A stretch of DNA of 64,000 nt from Deltaproteobacteria bacterium (GCA_020848905.1 JADLHG010000082.1:34808-98807); one strand, 5' to 3'. Counted from the stretch's first letter, positions 32,990 to 42,586 are shown. Notes: generated from the sequence alone by a model not told the origin. Program-made: numbers and translations.

Positions 32990-33331
32990 ATGGCGTTCCC
33001 CGACCTTCAGCTTCGGGCTGACCCCGACGCGCCCGGCGGCTACTCGGCGCTCTACGCCGAGGCCACGGGGATCCCCGTGCCGGGCAACAACACGTTCAAG
33101 ATCCCCTTCGCGCGCAACCTCCCCGCGCCGAACGGCTCGGGGATCCCCGCCGGCAACGTCGAGTTCGACTGGCTGGAGATCGACGTGCTCGTGCCGGCCG
33201 GCAGCGACGTCACGTTCGCCGACGCGGTGAGCCTCGCGCCCAACAAGGAGGACTTGACGATCAACTTCACCACGGGCGGCGCCGGTTCGTGCCGCGTGGT
33301 CTGCCGGCTGATCCACTCGATCGAGCGGTAG
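32990..33331 (+). CDS. Small beta-rich virion protein
   Basis: 113 aa. An all-beta pattern (NNTFKIPFARNLPAP, EFDWLEIDVLVPAGSDVTF) of the kind seen in decoration or head-fibre proteins. ATG with AAGGAG upstream and its own promoter. No family recognised. Confidence 0.6.
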   Translation: MAFPDLQLRADPDAPGGYSALYAEATGIPVPGNNTFKIPFARNLPAPNGSGIPAGNVEFDWLEIDVLVPAGSDVTFADAVSLAPNKEDLTINFTTGGAGSCRVVCRLIHSIER

Positions 33332-33339
33332 GAGCGCCC

Positions 33340-34002
33340 ATGCCCCCGATCCTGCGGATCTCCGGCGTGCTGGGCGGCGGCGCGCCTCCGAGCTTCTCCT
33401 GCACGCTGACCGGGATCCCGGCCACGCCGCTGGAGATCGGCGCGCAGTTGATCAACCCGACCTTCAACGCCTCCTACTCGGGCGTGCCGGTCGCGGCGTC
33501 GATCTCGGACACCGAGGGCAACCCGCCGCAGAACGTCCTCGCCGTCCCGAACCCGATCACGCGCCCGTTCACCTACCAGAAGAACGGCAACGGCCAGACG
33601 GTCACGTTCACGCTCACGGCGAACGACGGCGGGCCGCCCGCCGTGAGCAACGTCGTCTACACCTGGCTCCCGCGCGTCTTCTTCGGCGTGTCGGCGCTGG
33701 CGACGCTCACCGAGGCCCAGATCGAGGCCTTGGCCGGCTCGGCCCTCGCGTCGAGCTACCCGCGATCGTTCACGACCTCGCCCACGGCGCAGTACGTCTA
33801 CTACGCCTGGCCGGCCTCGTTCGGCAACGCGACGCCGCTGTCGTTCCAGACGCCGCCCCCGTTCCCCGGCGGGTGGGTCGAGATGGCCGGCAGCCCGATC
33901 TCGATCACGGCGAACACGGCCGGCGCTCCGACGCAGAACTACCGCGTGTGGCGCACGGTCAACCTCCTGACCGCGGTCAGCGTCCTGACGGTGGTGAGCT
34001 AG
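33340..34002 (+). CDS. Fibre/spike protein with the MPPIL leader
   Basis: 220 aa. It starts MPPILRIS, a leader shared with the proteins at 43050 and 43968. Ig-like strands follow, then a C-terminal segment (FFGVSALATLTEAQIEALAG, then YYAWPASFG) typical of phage fibre tip domains I have seen described. Probably a host-recognition fibre. Confidence 0.65.
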   Translation: MPPILRISGVLGGGAPPSFSCTLTGIPATPLEIGAQLINPTFNASYSGVPVAASISDTEGNPPQNVLAVPNPITRPFTYQKNGNGQTVTFTLTANDGGPPAVSNVVYTWLPRVFFGVSALATLTEAQIEALAGSALASSYPRSFTTSPTAQYVYYAWPASFGNATPLSFQTPPPFPGGWVEMAGSPISITANTAGAPTQNYRVWRTVNLLTAVSVLTVVS

Positions 34003-34004
34003 CC

Positions 34005-34676
34005 ATGGCGAACCTCGACGGGCCTCCGTACTACGACAGCGGCCTCGGCGACGTCGCGGTCCCCGCGGCGGTCGCGCCGCTGTCCACCCCGCCCTTCGGG
34101 TCGTTCCCGTCGATGCGGACCTCGTGCATCGTCGGCGCCCCGAAGCTCCTCGACACGATCGTGTCGCGCGACGCGATCCCGGCCGGGCTGCGCGCCGAGG
34201 GCATGACCGCCTACGTCCAGGCCACGCAGGAGACCTGGCAGCTTCAGGGCGGGATCACGAACCTCGACTGGGTGCTGATCTCCGGCGCCGCTGCGGGCTC
34301 GACCGTGGTCACGCGCCCCTACTCGGGCCTGCTGTCCGTCGGCGACGCCGTCTATCAGGACGGCGCCGGCAACGTGCAGCGCGCCTCGGCCTCGGCCTAC
34401 TCCACGGGCCGCGTCGTGGGGCTCGTGCTCGCCGTGGACACGCCCGTCGTGGGCCAGGCCCAGGTCGTCCTGATCGGCACCCTGACCGGGTTCGTCGGCC
34501 TGACGCCCGGCGCCGCGTACATCCTCGGCACGACCGCCGGCTCGATCGTCGCCGAGACCGACACGGTCAACCCGGCCTACCCGTCGGCTCCCGGCAACGT
34601 CGTGCAGGTCGTGGGGATCGCCGCCTCGGCGACCGACCTGTCCGTCGACCTCTCCCAGACCCTGATCGTCCTGTAG
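34005..34676 (+). CDS. Beta-rich virion/fibre protein
   Basis: 223 aa. A Pro-rich head, then a domain at about residues 60-130 (DTIVSRDAIPAGLRAEGM, then TWQLQGGITNLDWVLI) found in many phage tail-fibre shafts, then a barrel-like GDAVYQDGAGNVQ segment. Part of the fibre gene run. Confidence 0.62.
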   Translation: MANLDGPPYYDSGLGDVAVPAAVAPLSTPPFGSFPSMRTSCIVGAPKLLDTIVSRDAIPAGLRAEGMTAYVQATQETWQLQGGITNLDWVLISGAAAGSTVVTRPYSGLLSVGDAVYQDGAGNVQRASASAYSTGRVVGLVLAVDTPVVGQAQVVLIGTLTGFVGLTPGAAYILGTTAGSIVAETDTVNPAYPSAPGNVVQVVGIAASATDLSVDLSQTLIVL

Positions 34677-34686
34677 GGGGATCGGC

Positions 34687-34947
34687 ATGCCCGCCTTCGT
34701 GAACCCCTTCCCCGTCGGCTCTCTCGTCGACGTTCGTCCGGCGGAGACGCGCCCCTGGCGCGCCGGCACCGTGACGGCCTACTCGGACAACCGCTCGTGG
34801 AAGGTGGCGCTCGTCGCCCCGATCACGCAGGAGGCGTGGCTCGGCGTGCCGAACCGCTACGCTCCCGCCGCGACCTTGAACGAGGTCACGGTGTTCTGCC
34901 CGGTGAACGTCGTCCTGCCCGACGAGATCATTCGGCCGCGCGTCTAG
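34687..34947 (+). CDS. Small beta-barrel protein, 86 aa
   Basis: FPVGSLVDVRPAETRPWRAGTVTAY has the pattern of a small SH3/Tudor-type barrel. Unknown role, within the fibre gene run. Confidence 0.6.
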   Translation: MPAFVNPFPVGSLVDVRPAETRPWRAGTVTAYSDNRSWKVALVAPITQEAWLGVPNRYAPAATLNEVTVFCPVNVVLPDEIIRPRV

Positions 34948-35004
34948 GCGTCGGCCAAAACCACACACCGCGCCTAGCGGCGCCACCACTCACAGGAGCG
35001 ATCC

Positions 35005-36912
35005 ATGGCTCAGGTCAGCGTCTTCACCCGCGTCGCGGGTACCAGCTACTTCCGCACGATCAACGAGACGACCGACCAGGCCGTCCTCGCCCAGATCGAG
35101 GGCACCGTCGCGACCCGCTCCCTGTGGGCGGACGCGGCGGCCACGACCGTCAACCTCGGCACGGGCACCGGCCTGACGACCGGCAACCTGTTCACCGGCG
35201 CGGCGCTCACCGCGGTCAACGTCGGCACGGGCATGGGCGCCGGCGACACGCTGAACGTCGGCGGCCTGAACTCCTCGACGATCGTCGGCGGATCGCTCAC
35301 CGTGACGCAGAACCTCACGGTCAACGGCACGACGACGACGATCAACTCGACCACGCTCGACGTGGCCGACCGGTTCATCACGTCGGCCGTCGGCGGCGGC
35401 GGCAACATCTCGGGCGGCTTCGCCGTCAGCCAGGCGAACGGCGCCGGCAACGACTTCCTGTGCATGTGGAACGACACGGCGAACCGCGGCGAGGTCGGCT
35501 TCGGCGACGCCTCGACGAACCCGGCGTCGGTCACGTCCTTCGCCAACTGGAAGGTCAACAACCTGCTGGTCGGCGGCACGAACATCGTGGCCGACGCGGG
35601 GCTGACGGTGCAGGCCACGGCCGCCGCCCTGGCCCTCGTCGCCACGGGCGCCAACTCGATCACCCTCACGACGAACGGCACCGCGGCCTGGGCCGTCGAC
35701 AGCAACGGCGACCTGATCAACCTCGCCGGCACGCCGAACAACATCGGCACGACGACCGTTGCGGACCGCCCCGACACGATCTACGTCGGCACCCAGGTCG
35801 TCGTCGGCACGACCGTCACGATCACGACGAACACGGTCAGCGGCTCGGCGGGCCTGACCTGCACGAGCGTCTCCGGCAACACGACGGTGTCCTCGGCCGC
35901 GGGCCAGGTGCTCGCCACGGGCGCGACGGGCTTCAGCGCCACGGCGACGACGGGCAACGCCACGATCACGGCCACGGCCGGCGCGGCCGGCGTGTCCGCG
36001 ACCGCCGGGCTCGTCTCGATCACCAGCGGCACCACGACCTCGATCACGGGCGGCACGGGCGTCAGCGCCACGGCGACGACCGGCAACGCCGACCTGACGG
36101 CCACGGCCGGCAGCGCGACCCTCTCCGGCGCGCTGACCACGAACATCACGTCCACCACGGCGAACGTCCTGCTCACGGCCTCGTCGGGGATCACCGCGAC
36201 GGCGACGACGAACACGATCCTGATCCAGGCCCTGGCCAGCAACGTCTCGATCACCGCCGGCACGGCGGTCTCGATCACGTCGACCACGTCGACCACGATC
36301 GGGGCCACGACGACCGCCAGCCTCACGGCCGGTGCGGCGAGCGACCTGACCCTCGGCGCCCGCGGCGCGACGCTGACCTACAACGACGCCGGCAACACGA
36401 CCCTCTCCGGCACGGTCTTCTCTGGCGTCACCTCGATCGTCGGGGCCCTCAACGCCCTGGCCACGGCCACCGCCTCGACCGACTCGGTCGAGGTCGCCTA
36501 CACGAACGCCAACGCCGGCACGATCACGCTCGGCCAGGTCACCTACATCTCGGCCACGGACAGCGTCGACCTCGCGGTCGCCACGGCCGACAACGCCCTG
36601 GCCCGCCCGATCGGGTTCGTCCAGCCGGCGGCGGGGATCGCGTCCGCCGCGTCGGGCCAGATCGCCGTCGAGGGCCGCGCCGACGCGCGCTTCGTCGCGG
36701 GCCTGACCCTGACCCCCGGCGACGAGGTGTTCCTGTCGCTCACGGCGGGCTCGGTCACCGACGACGTGTCGGCCTTCACGACGGGCAACGTGATCCAGAG
36801 CGTCGGCTTCGTGAAGTCGCTCACCCCGATCGGTGGCGGCAGCCCCTACGACGGCGGCGCCAACCTCGTCGCCCAGATCCAGATCCAGTGGGGCGGCAAG
36901 ATCGTCCTGTAG
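35005..36912 (+). CDS. Long Thr/Ala/Gly-repeat fibre shaft protein
   Basis: 635 aa. The N-terminal 100 residues include TLNVGGLNSSTIVGGSLTV. Residues about 190-460 are a low-complexity beta-repeat region (short Ala-Thr-Thr-Gly-Asn-Ala-type units) that predicts a beta-solenoid shaft. The C-terminal 150 residues form a barrel domain (GDEVFLSLTAGSVTDDV) also found in fibre proteins. Very low charge. Probably a trimeric fibre. Confidence 0.72.
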   Translation: MAQVSVFTRVAGTSYFRTINETTDQAVLAQIEGTVATRSLWADAAATTVNLGTGTGLTTGNLFTGAALTAVNVGTGMGAGDTLNVGGLNSSTIVGGSLTVTQNLTVNGTTTTINSTTLDVADRFITSAVGGGGNISGGFAVSQANGAGNDFLCMWNDTANRGEVGFGDASTNPASVTSFANWKVNNLLVGGTNIVADAGLTVQATAAALALVATGANSITLTTNGTAAWAVDSNGDLINLAGTPNNIGTTTVADRPDTIYVGTQVVVGTTVTITTNTVSGSAGLTCTSVSGNTTVSSAAGQVLATGATGFSATATTGNATITATAGAAGVSATAGLVSITSGTTTSITGGTGVSATATTGNADLTATAGSATLSGALTTNITSTTANVLLTASSGITATATTNTILIQALASNVSITAGTAVSITSTTSTTIGATTTASLTAGAASDLTLGARGATLTYNDAGNTTLSGTVFSGVTSIVGALNALATATASTDSVEVAYTNANAGTITLGQVTYISATDSVDLAVATADNALARPIGFVQPAAGIASAASGQIAVEGRADARFVAGLTLTPGDEVFLSLTAGSVTDDVSAFTTGNVIQSVGFVKSLTPIGGGSPYDGGANLVAQIQIQWGGKIVL

Positions 36913-36925
36913 TAGGCCTGAACGC

Positions 36926-36954
36926 GCCCAGGGGCCGACCGGCGGCCCCTGGGC
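36926..36954 (+). terminator. Terminator hairpin after the fibre shaft gene
   Basis: GCCCAGGGGCC-gaccggc-GGCCCCTGGGC, a perfect 11-bp stem followed by CTTGTCC. Confidence 0.75.
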
Positions 36955-36995
36955 CTTGTCCATGGTAGGATCCGGCGCCCTTGAAGGAGGCAGAC

Positions 36996-37310
36996 ATGGA
37001 CAAGAACGGCAAGAACGGGGCGGCCCCCGCCCCGTCGAACACGAAGAGGAAGCTCAACGGCGAGGAGATCCTCGCCGCGAAGCTCATGCAGGCCCGCCAG
37101 ATCATGGCGTCGCGCAGCAAGGCGCTCGCGGACCTCCAGGCCGTCGTGGCCCGGCAGGCGGCCGAGATCGCCACGCTCCAGGCCATGGTCGAGGATCAGG
37201 ACAGCCAGGCCCTCAAGGAGCGGTACAAGTTCCCCGAGAAGTACTCGATGCGCCCCGAGGAGGCCGAGGACGGCTCGACCTCCTTCTTCCTCCAGCCCTT
37301 CAACGAGTAG
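36996..37310 (+). CDS. Small coiled-coil protein
   Basis: 104 aa from ATG 36996 with AAGGAGG at 36984-36990; a TTG at 36981 is less likely. A TAGGAT element at 36965 gives a short leader. A Leu/Ala/Gln coiled coil at residues 25-70 and an acidic end. Possible chaperone or trimerisation helper of the fibres; unknown. Confidence 0.65.
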   Translation: MDKNGKNGAAPAPSNTKRKLNGEEILAAKLMQARQIMASRSKALADLQAVVARQAAEIATLQAMVEDQDSQALKERYKFPEKYSMRPEEAEDGSTSFFLQPFNE

Positions 37311-37336
37311 CGGCCCGAGCGGCGGCGGAGTAGACC

Positions 37337-38290
37337 ATGGCCACGATCGTCCCCCTCGGTGTCGACAGCGTCACCGGCCAGACCAAGCTGGCCGGCGCCG
37401 GGGACACCCTGGGGGGCGGCGGGGCCCCCCTCCTCCTTCGTGCGAACAGCGGAGCGTCCGTCGGACCGCGTCCTCGTCTGAACGTCGTCGGGGACGTGGG
37501 CGGCGTGCTGACCTCGACGAGCGACAGCGTCCCCAACAACGAGGTGGTCCTGGCGCTGGCGACCCCTGCGGTCGTCGTGCAGACGACGAGCGTGGTGATC
37601 GGGGCCACGGACAACGGCAAGACGTTCGTCACGACGGGGGCCGGGGCCTCGCCCGTGACCTTCACGCTCCCGTCGCCGACGAACGGCTTCCGGGTGCGGA
37701 TCTACTCCGACCACGTCGGCGGGTCGAGCGCCGTCGCGGTCTCCGGTGCGACGATCCGCTTGGGCGGCTACGTCACTCCCGCCAATGGGACGCTGGCCTC
37801 GTCGCTTGGGGTCGGATCCTTCGTCGAGTTGGTCGCTGACGGCACGAACTGGAAGGCGACGTCCTACACCGGGGTGTGGACGGTCATTCAGGCCGGGGTC
37901 TTGGGCATTCGGGTCTTCGACAGCGACCCAAGCCTGTTCGTCTTCCGCAACGTCGACTTCAACTCGACGGCCGACCAGCCGCTCTATCTGAACGCGAGCC
38001 GGTTCATCGTCCGCCGCGTCGTCGCGGCCAACGCGACGGTGTCCCTCACGACGGCGGCCGGCGGCATCTACACCGGTGCCGGCAAGACCGGAACGGCGAT
38101 CGTTCCGGCGGCGCAGACTTACGCCGCCTTGACGGCCAGCAACAAGTTCCTCGACCTGACGCTCGACGCCTCGACGGGCACCGACGTGTTCACGCTCCCC
38201 GCGGGCACCCCGTGGTACTTCTCGCTCACGACGCCGCAGGGGGTCGCCGCGACCGGCGACGTGTATATCTGGGGCGACGCGACGCCATGA
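37337..38290 (+). CDS. Fibre/spike protein
   Basis: 317 aa. The N-terminal third is low-charge repeat-like. A TLPSPTNGFRVRIYSDHVGG segment followed by VELVADGTNWKATSY matches the recurring fibre domain in which a Gly-rich turn precedes NWK. The C-terminal half is beta-helical. The stop overlaps a tiny frame (38287-38319) that I do not count as a gene. Confidence 0.65.
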   Translation: MATIVPLGVDSVTGQTKLAGAGDTLGGGGAPLLLRANSGASVGPRPRLNVVGDVGGVLTSTSDSVPNNEVVLALATPAVVVQTTSVVIGATDNGKTFVTTGAGASPVTFTLPSPTNGFRVRIYSDHVGGSSAVAVSGATIRLGGYVTPANGTLASSLGVGSFVELVADGTNWKATSYTGVWTVIQAGVLGIRVFDSDPSLFVFRNVDFNSTADQPLYLNASRFIVRRVVAANATVSLTTAAGGIYTGAGKTGTAIVPAAQTYAALTASNKFLDLTLDASTGTDVFTLPAGTPWYFSLTTPQGVAATGDVYIWGDATP

Positions 38291-38321
38291 TCAACGCTGA
38301 CTTCAAGCAGGCGGCGTAGCC

Positions 38322-38744
38322 ATGGCCGTCCCTCTCACGCAGGTCGCGAACCGCGCCTATCCAAGGCGCGACACGTCGATCCCACACCTCCTCGCGGAGA
38401 TCACAGGCGTCGACCTCAAGACCGCCGCGGTGACGACGCTCTACACGGTGCCGACGGGCCTCGTCGCCCTGTGGCAGCGGATCCTCGTCAAGCCGAGCGC
38501 GGCGGTCGCCGTGGCCACGGCGCCCACCGTGAGCGTCGGGATCAACGGCACCTACGACGACGTGGTCTTCCCGATCGCGCTCACGGGCCTGACGAGCACG
38601 AGCCTCTACTGGGCGCTGCCCCTCGTGGCCCAGGCGCGTGTCGGTGTCGCCGCCGACCTCCTGCGCCTGGAGGTCGACACGCCGGCCACGGGCACGTCGC
38701 TGATCGCGACGGTCTACCTCTACGGGACGTTGGTGACGCCGTGA
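38322..38744 (+). CDS. Jelly-roll-like decoration/spike protein
   Basis: 140 aa. A repeated hydrophobic-strand pattern ending LIATVYLYGTLVTP. Closely similar in plan to the C-terminal domain at 40396 (VVAYVYGVLL) and the domain at 29620, so a paralogous set. The start lacks a strong ribosome site. Confidence 0.62.
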   Translation: MAVPLTQVANRAYPRRDTSIPHLLAEITGVDLKTAAVTTLYTVPTGLVALWQRILVKPSAAVAVATAPTVSVGINGTYDDVVFPIALTGLTSTSLYWALPLVAQARVGVAADLLRLEVDTPATGTSLIATVYLYGTLVTP

Positions 38745-38923
38745 AGATCAAGCTGGAGTGGGCCGACGGCATGGCGGGCCTGGAGGACGCGGAGAACCGG
38801 CTGCTCTACGTCAATGGGACGCAGAAGCCGGCGAGCGAGATCGTCGCCGGGGACGTCGTCCAGATCCCCGAGCTTCATGGATCGTTCCTGATTACCACCG
38901 TGACGACGCTGCCGGAGAGCTAG
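38741..38923 (+). CDS. Small beta protein, 60 aa
   Basis: GTG start overlapping the previous stop. VKIKLEWADGMAGLEDAENR, then VVQIPELHGSFLITTVTTLP, a small beta fold. Unknown. Confidence 0.55.
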   Translation: MKIKLEWADGMAGLEDAENRLLYVNGTQKPASEIVAGDVVQIPELHGSFLITTVTTLPES

Positions 38924-38926
38924 CCC

Positions 38927-40348
38927 ATGCCCAGTCCCATGCTGGCCCAGCTTGGCAACACGAACCCGTCGCGCGTCCTGCGCTACTCGGGGGCGTCGCC
39001 GGCCAACGTCGGAGCCGGCACCTTCGCCTGCCAGGCGCTCTTCAACGCTGACGGGCTCATGTCTTACGGGGCCGGGTGCTTCCGTGGGGACGCAGGGCAG
39101 GGCTATCACACGTTCGTGGTCGTCGGCTTGGCCCCCTCCGGCGCGGTCGGTATCTGGCGCACCACCGACGGTGGAGCGACGTATGCGAACGTCCTCACCG
39201 GCGGTATTGGGGTCTGGGCCTCGCGCCTCACTGGGCCCGTTCCGGTCTACGTCAACGGGACGCTCTATCTCACCGCGCTGATCGTGGAGAACGGCTTCCC
39301 GTTCTTCTACGCCTACGCCTATACCAGCACGACGTACGGCGCGACGTGGAGCGGGCCGTTCGGCGGATCGGTGAGTGCGCTCCTCAACAGCGTCGTCGTG
39401 TGGCGCGGCGGGATCTGGTGCGCTGGCAACGCCGCCAGCACGTCGACCTTCACGCCGGGGACCAACACCTGGGCCACCAACGCCATCAACGGCGGCAACT
39501 GCCAGTCTATCGGCCTCGGCGTGTTCAACGATCGACTGCTGGCCGTCTTCAGCGACTCGGCCGGAGGCAACCTGCGGCGCGTCGCCGAGTTCACCGGTGG
39601 CTCATGGGTCAACCTGGCGACGATCGCGAGCGGCGTCGGGCCCTCGGGCGGCTTCGGCATGTTCATGCCGGACGGAAACGATCTCTGGGTCTTCTGGTGG
39701 CACGGGACGAGCCAGGGCTGGCGCGCGCACAAGAGCGCCGGGTCGAATCTCTCCTCGTGGACGCTCGACAACACGCCCGTGCCGCTGGCGATTCAGTCGG
39801 GGGTGTCGAGTGCCAACACGAGCCTTCAGCCGTGGGCCGATCAGGAGTTGACCCCCGGAGTCTACCCGACCCGCTACGTCTGGTACACGCCCAACGCCTC
39901 GACCGCCGGTTCGCGGACGCTCTACCTCTGGAACGGCGGCGGCTCGGCCATGACGGTCGACTCGACCGGCGGCAGCGTCTTCGACCGCACTGCCGGCGAC
40001 ATGCGCTCGCAGGGGTCGAGCTTCCAGAACACGGGCGAGCGGAAGATCGAGATGACCGCGCGCACGCCGACGTCCGGCGGCGAGCGGTGGTCGTTCAAGC
40101 TCTACAGCCCCAACCCCTCGGTCGACTCCGTGAACGTGCGCTTCTGGGTCGGGACGGCGCTGGACGAGTTCGCAATCACGCCGGTCGGCCTGAGCAACCC
40201 GTCGGCCGGGTCGATCTCGGGCAACTCGATCACGGGCCTCGACGCGGCCGACAACGGCACGACGACCTTTCAGGTCACGGTCAACCTCCAGGCGGCCGGT
40301 TTTGCGCCGGGTCAGCGGCGCAAGCTCGTGGCCGAGGTCTATACGTAG
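38927..40348 (+). CDS. Beta-propeller-like fibre protein
   Basis: 473 aa. Repeated blades carry Trp/Gly/Asp turns (VGIWRTTDGGATYANV, TTYGATWSGPF, DLWVFWWHG), like BNR/sialidase-type propellers but without catalytic residues I can point to. The C-terminal 150 residues form a beta-sandwich. Probably a glycan-binding spike. Codon use is slightly less biased than in its neighbours. Confidence 0.62.
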   Translation: MPSPMLAQLGNTNPSRVLRYSGASPANVGAGTFACQALFNADGLMSYGAGCFRGDAGQGYHTFVVVGLAPSGAVGIWRTTDGGATYANVLTGGIGVWASRLTGPVPVYVNGTLYLTALIVENGFPFFYAYAYTSTTYGATWSGPFGGSVSALLNSVVVWRGGIWCAGNAASTSTFTPGTNTWATNAINGGNCQSIGLGVFNDRLLAVFSDSAGGNLRRVAEFTGGSWVNLATIASGVGPSGGFGMFMPDGNDLWVFWWHGTSQGWRAHKSAGSNLSSWTLDNTPVPLAIQSGVSSANTSLQPWADQELTPGVYPTRYVWYTPNASTAGSRTLYLWNGGGSAMTVDSTGGSVFDRTAGDMRSQGSSFQNTGERKIEMTARTPTSGGERWSFKLYSPNPSVDSVNVRFWVGTALDEFAITPVGLSNPSAGSISGNSITGLDAADNGTTTFQVTVNLQAAGFAPGQRRKLVAEVYT

Positions 40349-40395
40349 TCGACGGCCAAAGACGACCGACGACCACGGAAGATCAGGAGTAGCCC

Positions 40396-40989
40396 ATGGC
40401 CAAGCTCTCCGCGCTGTCGGACGAGACCTCGGACTTCATTCGCGGCAACCGCCTCTCGGCGATCTCCGACGAGACGGCGGACTTCATTCGCGGGAGTCGC
40501 CTCTCGGCAATCTCCGACGAGTTGTGCGACTTCGTTCAGACGCCGGCGCCGACGCTCTCCCCGGCCCTGGTGAAGGACGGTCCGTCGGCCGCCGCCATGA
40601 AGCGCGGCCTCTACGACGCGGGCTTCCCGCTCGCGACCACGGCGACGTTCTCGATCGCCGCCTCGTCCTACACGGCCCCCCTGCTCTCGGCCCGGGGGCT
40701 GTTCACGGTGCCGACCGGGCGCAGCCTCATGCTGCTCTCGGTCGTCGTGCGAGCCACGAACGTCGTCGGCTTGACGGCTGACCCCGTCGTGAACGTGACC
40801 TCCGAGGCCGGCGACGTCGTCTTCCAGCAGACCGTCTCGGGCATGGCCGCGAACCGCGTCTGGAACTTCGACGTCGTGGGCAACGCCCCGGTGCTGCCGG
40901 CCGGCACGGCCCTCGTCCTCGGGATCCCGACCCCGGCCCTGGCCACGACCTTCAACGTGGTGGCCTACGTCTACGGCGTGCTCCTGTAG
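40396..40989 (+). CDS. Spike protein with a triple N-terminal repeat
   Basis: 197 aa. Three tandem 16-residue copies of LSAISDETADFIRG-type sequence (residues 4-50) are followed by a jelly-roll-like domain (TAPLLSARGLFTVPTGRSL, then FNVVAYVYGVLL). The repeats probably form a trimerising helix or attachment segment. Member of the paralogous beta set. Confidence 0.65.
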   Translation: MAKLSALSDETSDFIRGNRLSAISDETADFIRGSRLSAISDELCDFVQTPAPTLSPALVKDGPSAAAMKRGLYDAGFPLATTATFSIAASSYTAPLLSARGLFTVPTGRSLMLLSVVVRATNVVGLTADPVVNVTSEAGDVVFQQTVSGMAANRVWNFDVVGNAPVLPAGTALVLGIPTPALATTFNVVAYVYGVLL

Positions 40990-41040
40990 TAAGATCGGAT
41001 CCGGTCGGCGTGGCCGGCCTGGTCGGCAAGGGGCGGTGCC

Positions 41041-41694
41041 ATGGCCTTGGAGCGGATCCTCCGCGCGTCACCCTCGCGTGGTGCGACCCAGCAGCTTGGG
41101 ACGGGCGACACGGGCTACGTCCCCGGCGACCTTCAGGTCGACGGGGCGCTGAACGGCGCCACGACCGCCCAGGTCGTCAGCCTGCGCCTCGACGACGCGA
41201 ACGTCTACAGCTTCGGGCAGTTCAACACCGAGTACCGGAGCAGCGGCTCACCCCAGGCGGCCAACGAGGTCCAGTACACCCGCGTGTGGCTCTTCGCCGG
41301 GCGAACGATCGCGACCATGCGGACGTTCGTCACCGCCGGCGCCGACGGCGTGCGGCAGATCCAGTTCGGGATCTACGACCAGGCCACGCCGACGAGCGAC
41401 TCCGGCACGCCGAACAACCGCGTGGCCAACACCGCGGCGGACACCCCGCCGGCGGCCTTCACCGGCGTGCGGAGCGTGGCCTTGTCCGCTTCCTACTCGG
41501 TCCCGACGACCGGCTGGTACTGGCTCGCGATCCAGGCCAACAACGCCGCCATGAGCTTCCTGATCTCCGACGTGTTCCGGGCCAACTCGGTCAACCGTCG
41601 CGAGGAGAACCCCGGCGTCTTCACGCTGCCGGCCACGGCGGGCGCGACCACGCAGCCCCAGAGCGCCGCGCTCTACTGCGCGGCGGCGGAGTAG
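41041..41694 (+). CDS. Beta-sandwich fibre protein
   Basis: 217 aa. TRVWLFAGRTIATMRTFV, IQFGIYDQATPTS and GWYWLAIQAN give the same strand order as the next gene, so the two are likely paralogues. Possible carbohydrate-binding module. Confidence 0.62.
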   Translation: MALERILRASPSRGATQQLGTGDTGYVPGDLQVDGALNGATTAQVVSLRLDDANVYSFGQFNTEYRSSGSPQAANEVQYTRVWLFAGRTIATMRTFVTAGADGVRQIQFGIYDQATPTSDSGTPNNRVANTAADTPPAAFTGVRSVALSASYSVPTTGWYWLAIQANNAAMSFLISDVFRANSVNRREENPGVFTLPATAGATTQPQSAALYCAAAE

Positions 41695-41696
41695 CC

Positions 41697-42368
41697 ATGG
41701 CCGTCCTCCCGAGCACCCCGAGCGGGCCCGGCGCGACCGTCACGCTCAACCCCGACGGGATCCTCCCGCCGATCAACGGATCGCTCCTGACGGCCCTCGG
41801 GCGCGAGACCGAGTTCTTCCGGCACACCTCCGGCGCGGGCGGTATCTCGCGCCTCTACAGCGGCACGGTGGCCGGCACGGCGCCGGCGACGTCCGCGCAC
41901 ACGGCCAACGTCCTGCGCGCGATCCCGTTCACGTCGCCTCGGGGCGGGACGATCGCGACGATCAACGCCGCGGTTACGACCGGCGTCGCCGGCAACTTGC
42001 GGCTCGGTATCTACACGAACACGTCCACGACCGATCTCCGCCCCGGCACGCTGCTCGCCGGGAGCGCGTCGATCTCGACGGCGGCGGCCGGGCTCAAGAC
42101 GTTCACGTTCGGGACGCCGATCGTGCTCGACCGCGACGCCCTCTACTGGCTGGCGATCGTCAACGACGTGTCCGTCACCTGCCGCGTCCAGAGCCTCGCG
42201 GCGGCGTGGCCGATCCTCGGCTACGCCGCGACGCTCGGCACGACGCTCGGCTACGGCTGGTCGGTCGCGTTCGCCTACGCGGCGCTGCCGGCGTCGTTCC
42301 CCGTGGCCGGGATCGCGGTGATCACGGCGCTGCCGCTGCCCTTGATCGCCCCGACGTTCTCGGCCTGA
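41697..42368 (+). CDS. Beta-sandwich fibre protein, paralogue of the previous gene
   Basis: 223 aa. Shares LRLGIYTNTSTTD and LYWLAIVND with IQFGIYDQ and WYWLAIQAN of the neighbour. Hydrophobic end. The stop overlaps the next ATG. Confidence 0.62.
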   Translation: MAVLPSTPSGPGATVTLNPDGILPPINGSLLTALGRETEFFRHTSGAGGISRLYSGTVAGTAPATSAHTANVLRAIPFTSPRGGTIATINAAVTTGVAGNLRLGIYTNTSTTDLRPGTLLAGSASISTAAAGLKTFTFGTPIVLDRDALYWLAIVNDVSVTCRVQSLAAAWPILGYAATLGTTLGYGWSVAFAYAALPASFPVAGIAVITALPLPLIAPTFSA

Positions 42369-42586
42369 TGAAGTTCACGGTCGAGGTCGACGACAAGGTC
42401 TGGGCGCGCTGCGTGAAGGCGCTCGCGCGCTCGGGCTTCTCCGGCACCCCGGCAGAGGTGCTGGAGGCCGTCCTGGCCACGGCCCTGACCGAGCCCCCGG
42501 CCAAGCACGTCGGGGACACGACGATCTCGTCCACGAGCGTCATGCTGACGCTCGGGCAGTTGAAGGTCCGCCAGGAGGCCCCGTGA
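42368..42586 (+). CDS. Small protein of unknown function
   Basis: 72 aa; MKFTVEVDDKVWARCVKALA, then a helix pair. The N-terminal strand-helix-helix order would fit a ribbon-helix-helix fold or a small chaperone. It overlaps both neighbours by 4 bp or less. Confidence 0.55.
   Translation: MKFTVEVDDKVWARCVKALARSGFSGTPAEVLEAVLATALTEPPAKHVGDTTISSTSVMLTLGQLKVRQEAP

Noticed and set aside
38287..38319. Ten-codon frame overlapping the fibre gene stop
   Set aside because: Too short to support; no ribosome site and no conserved feature.
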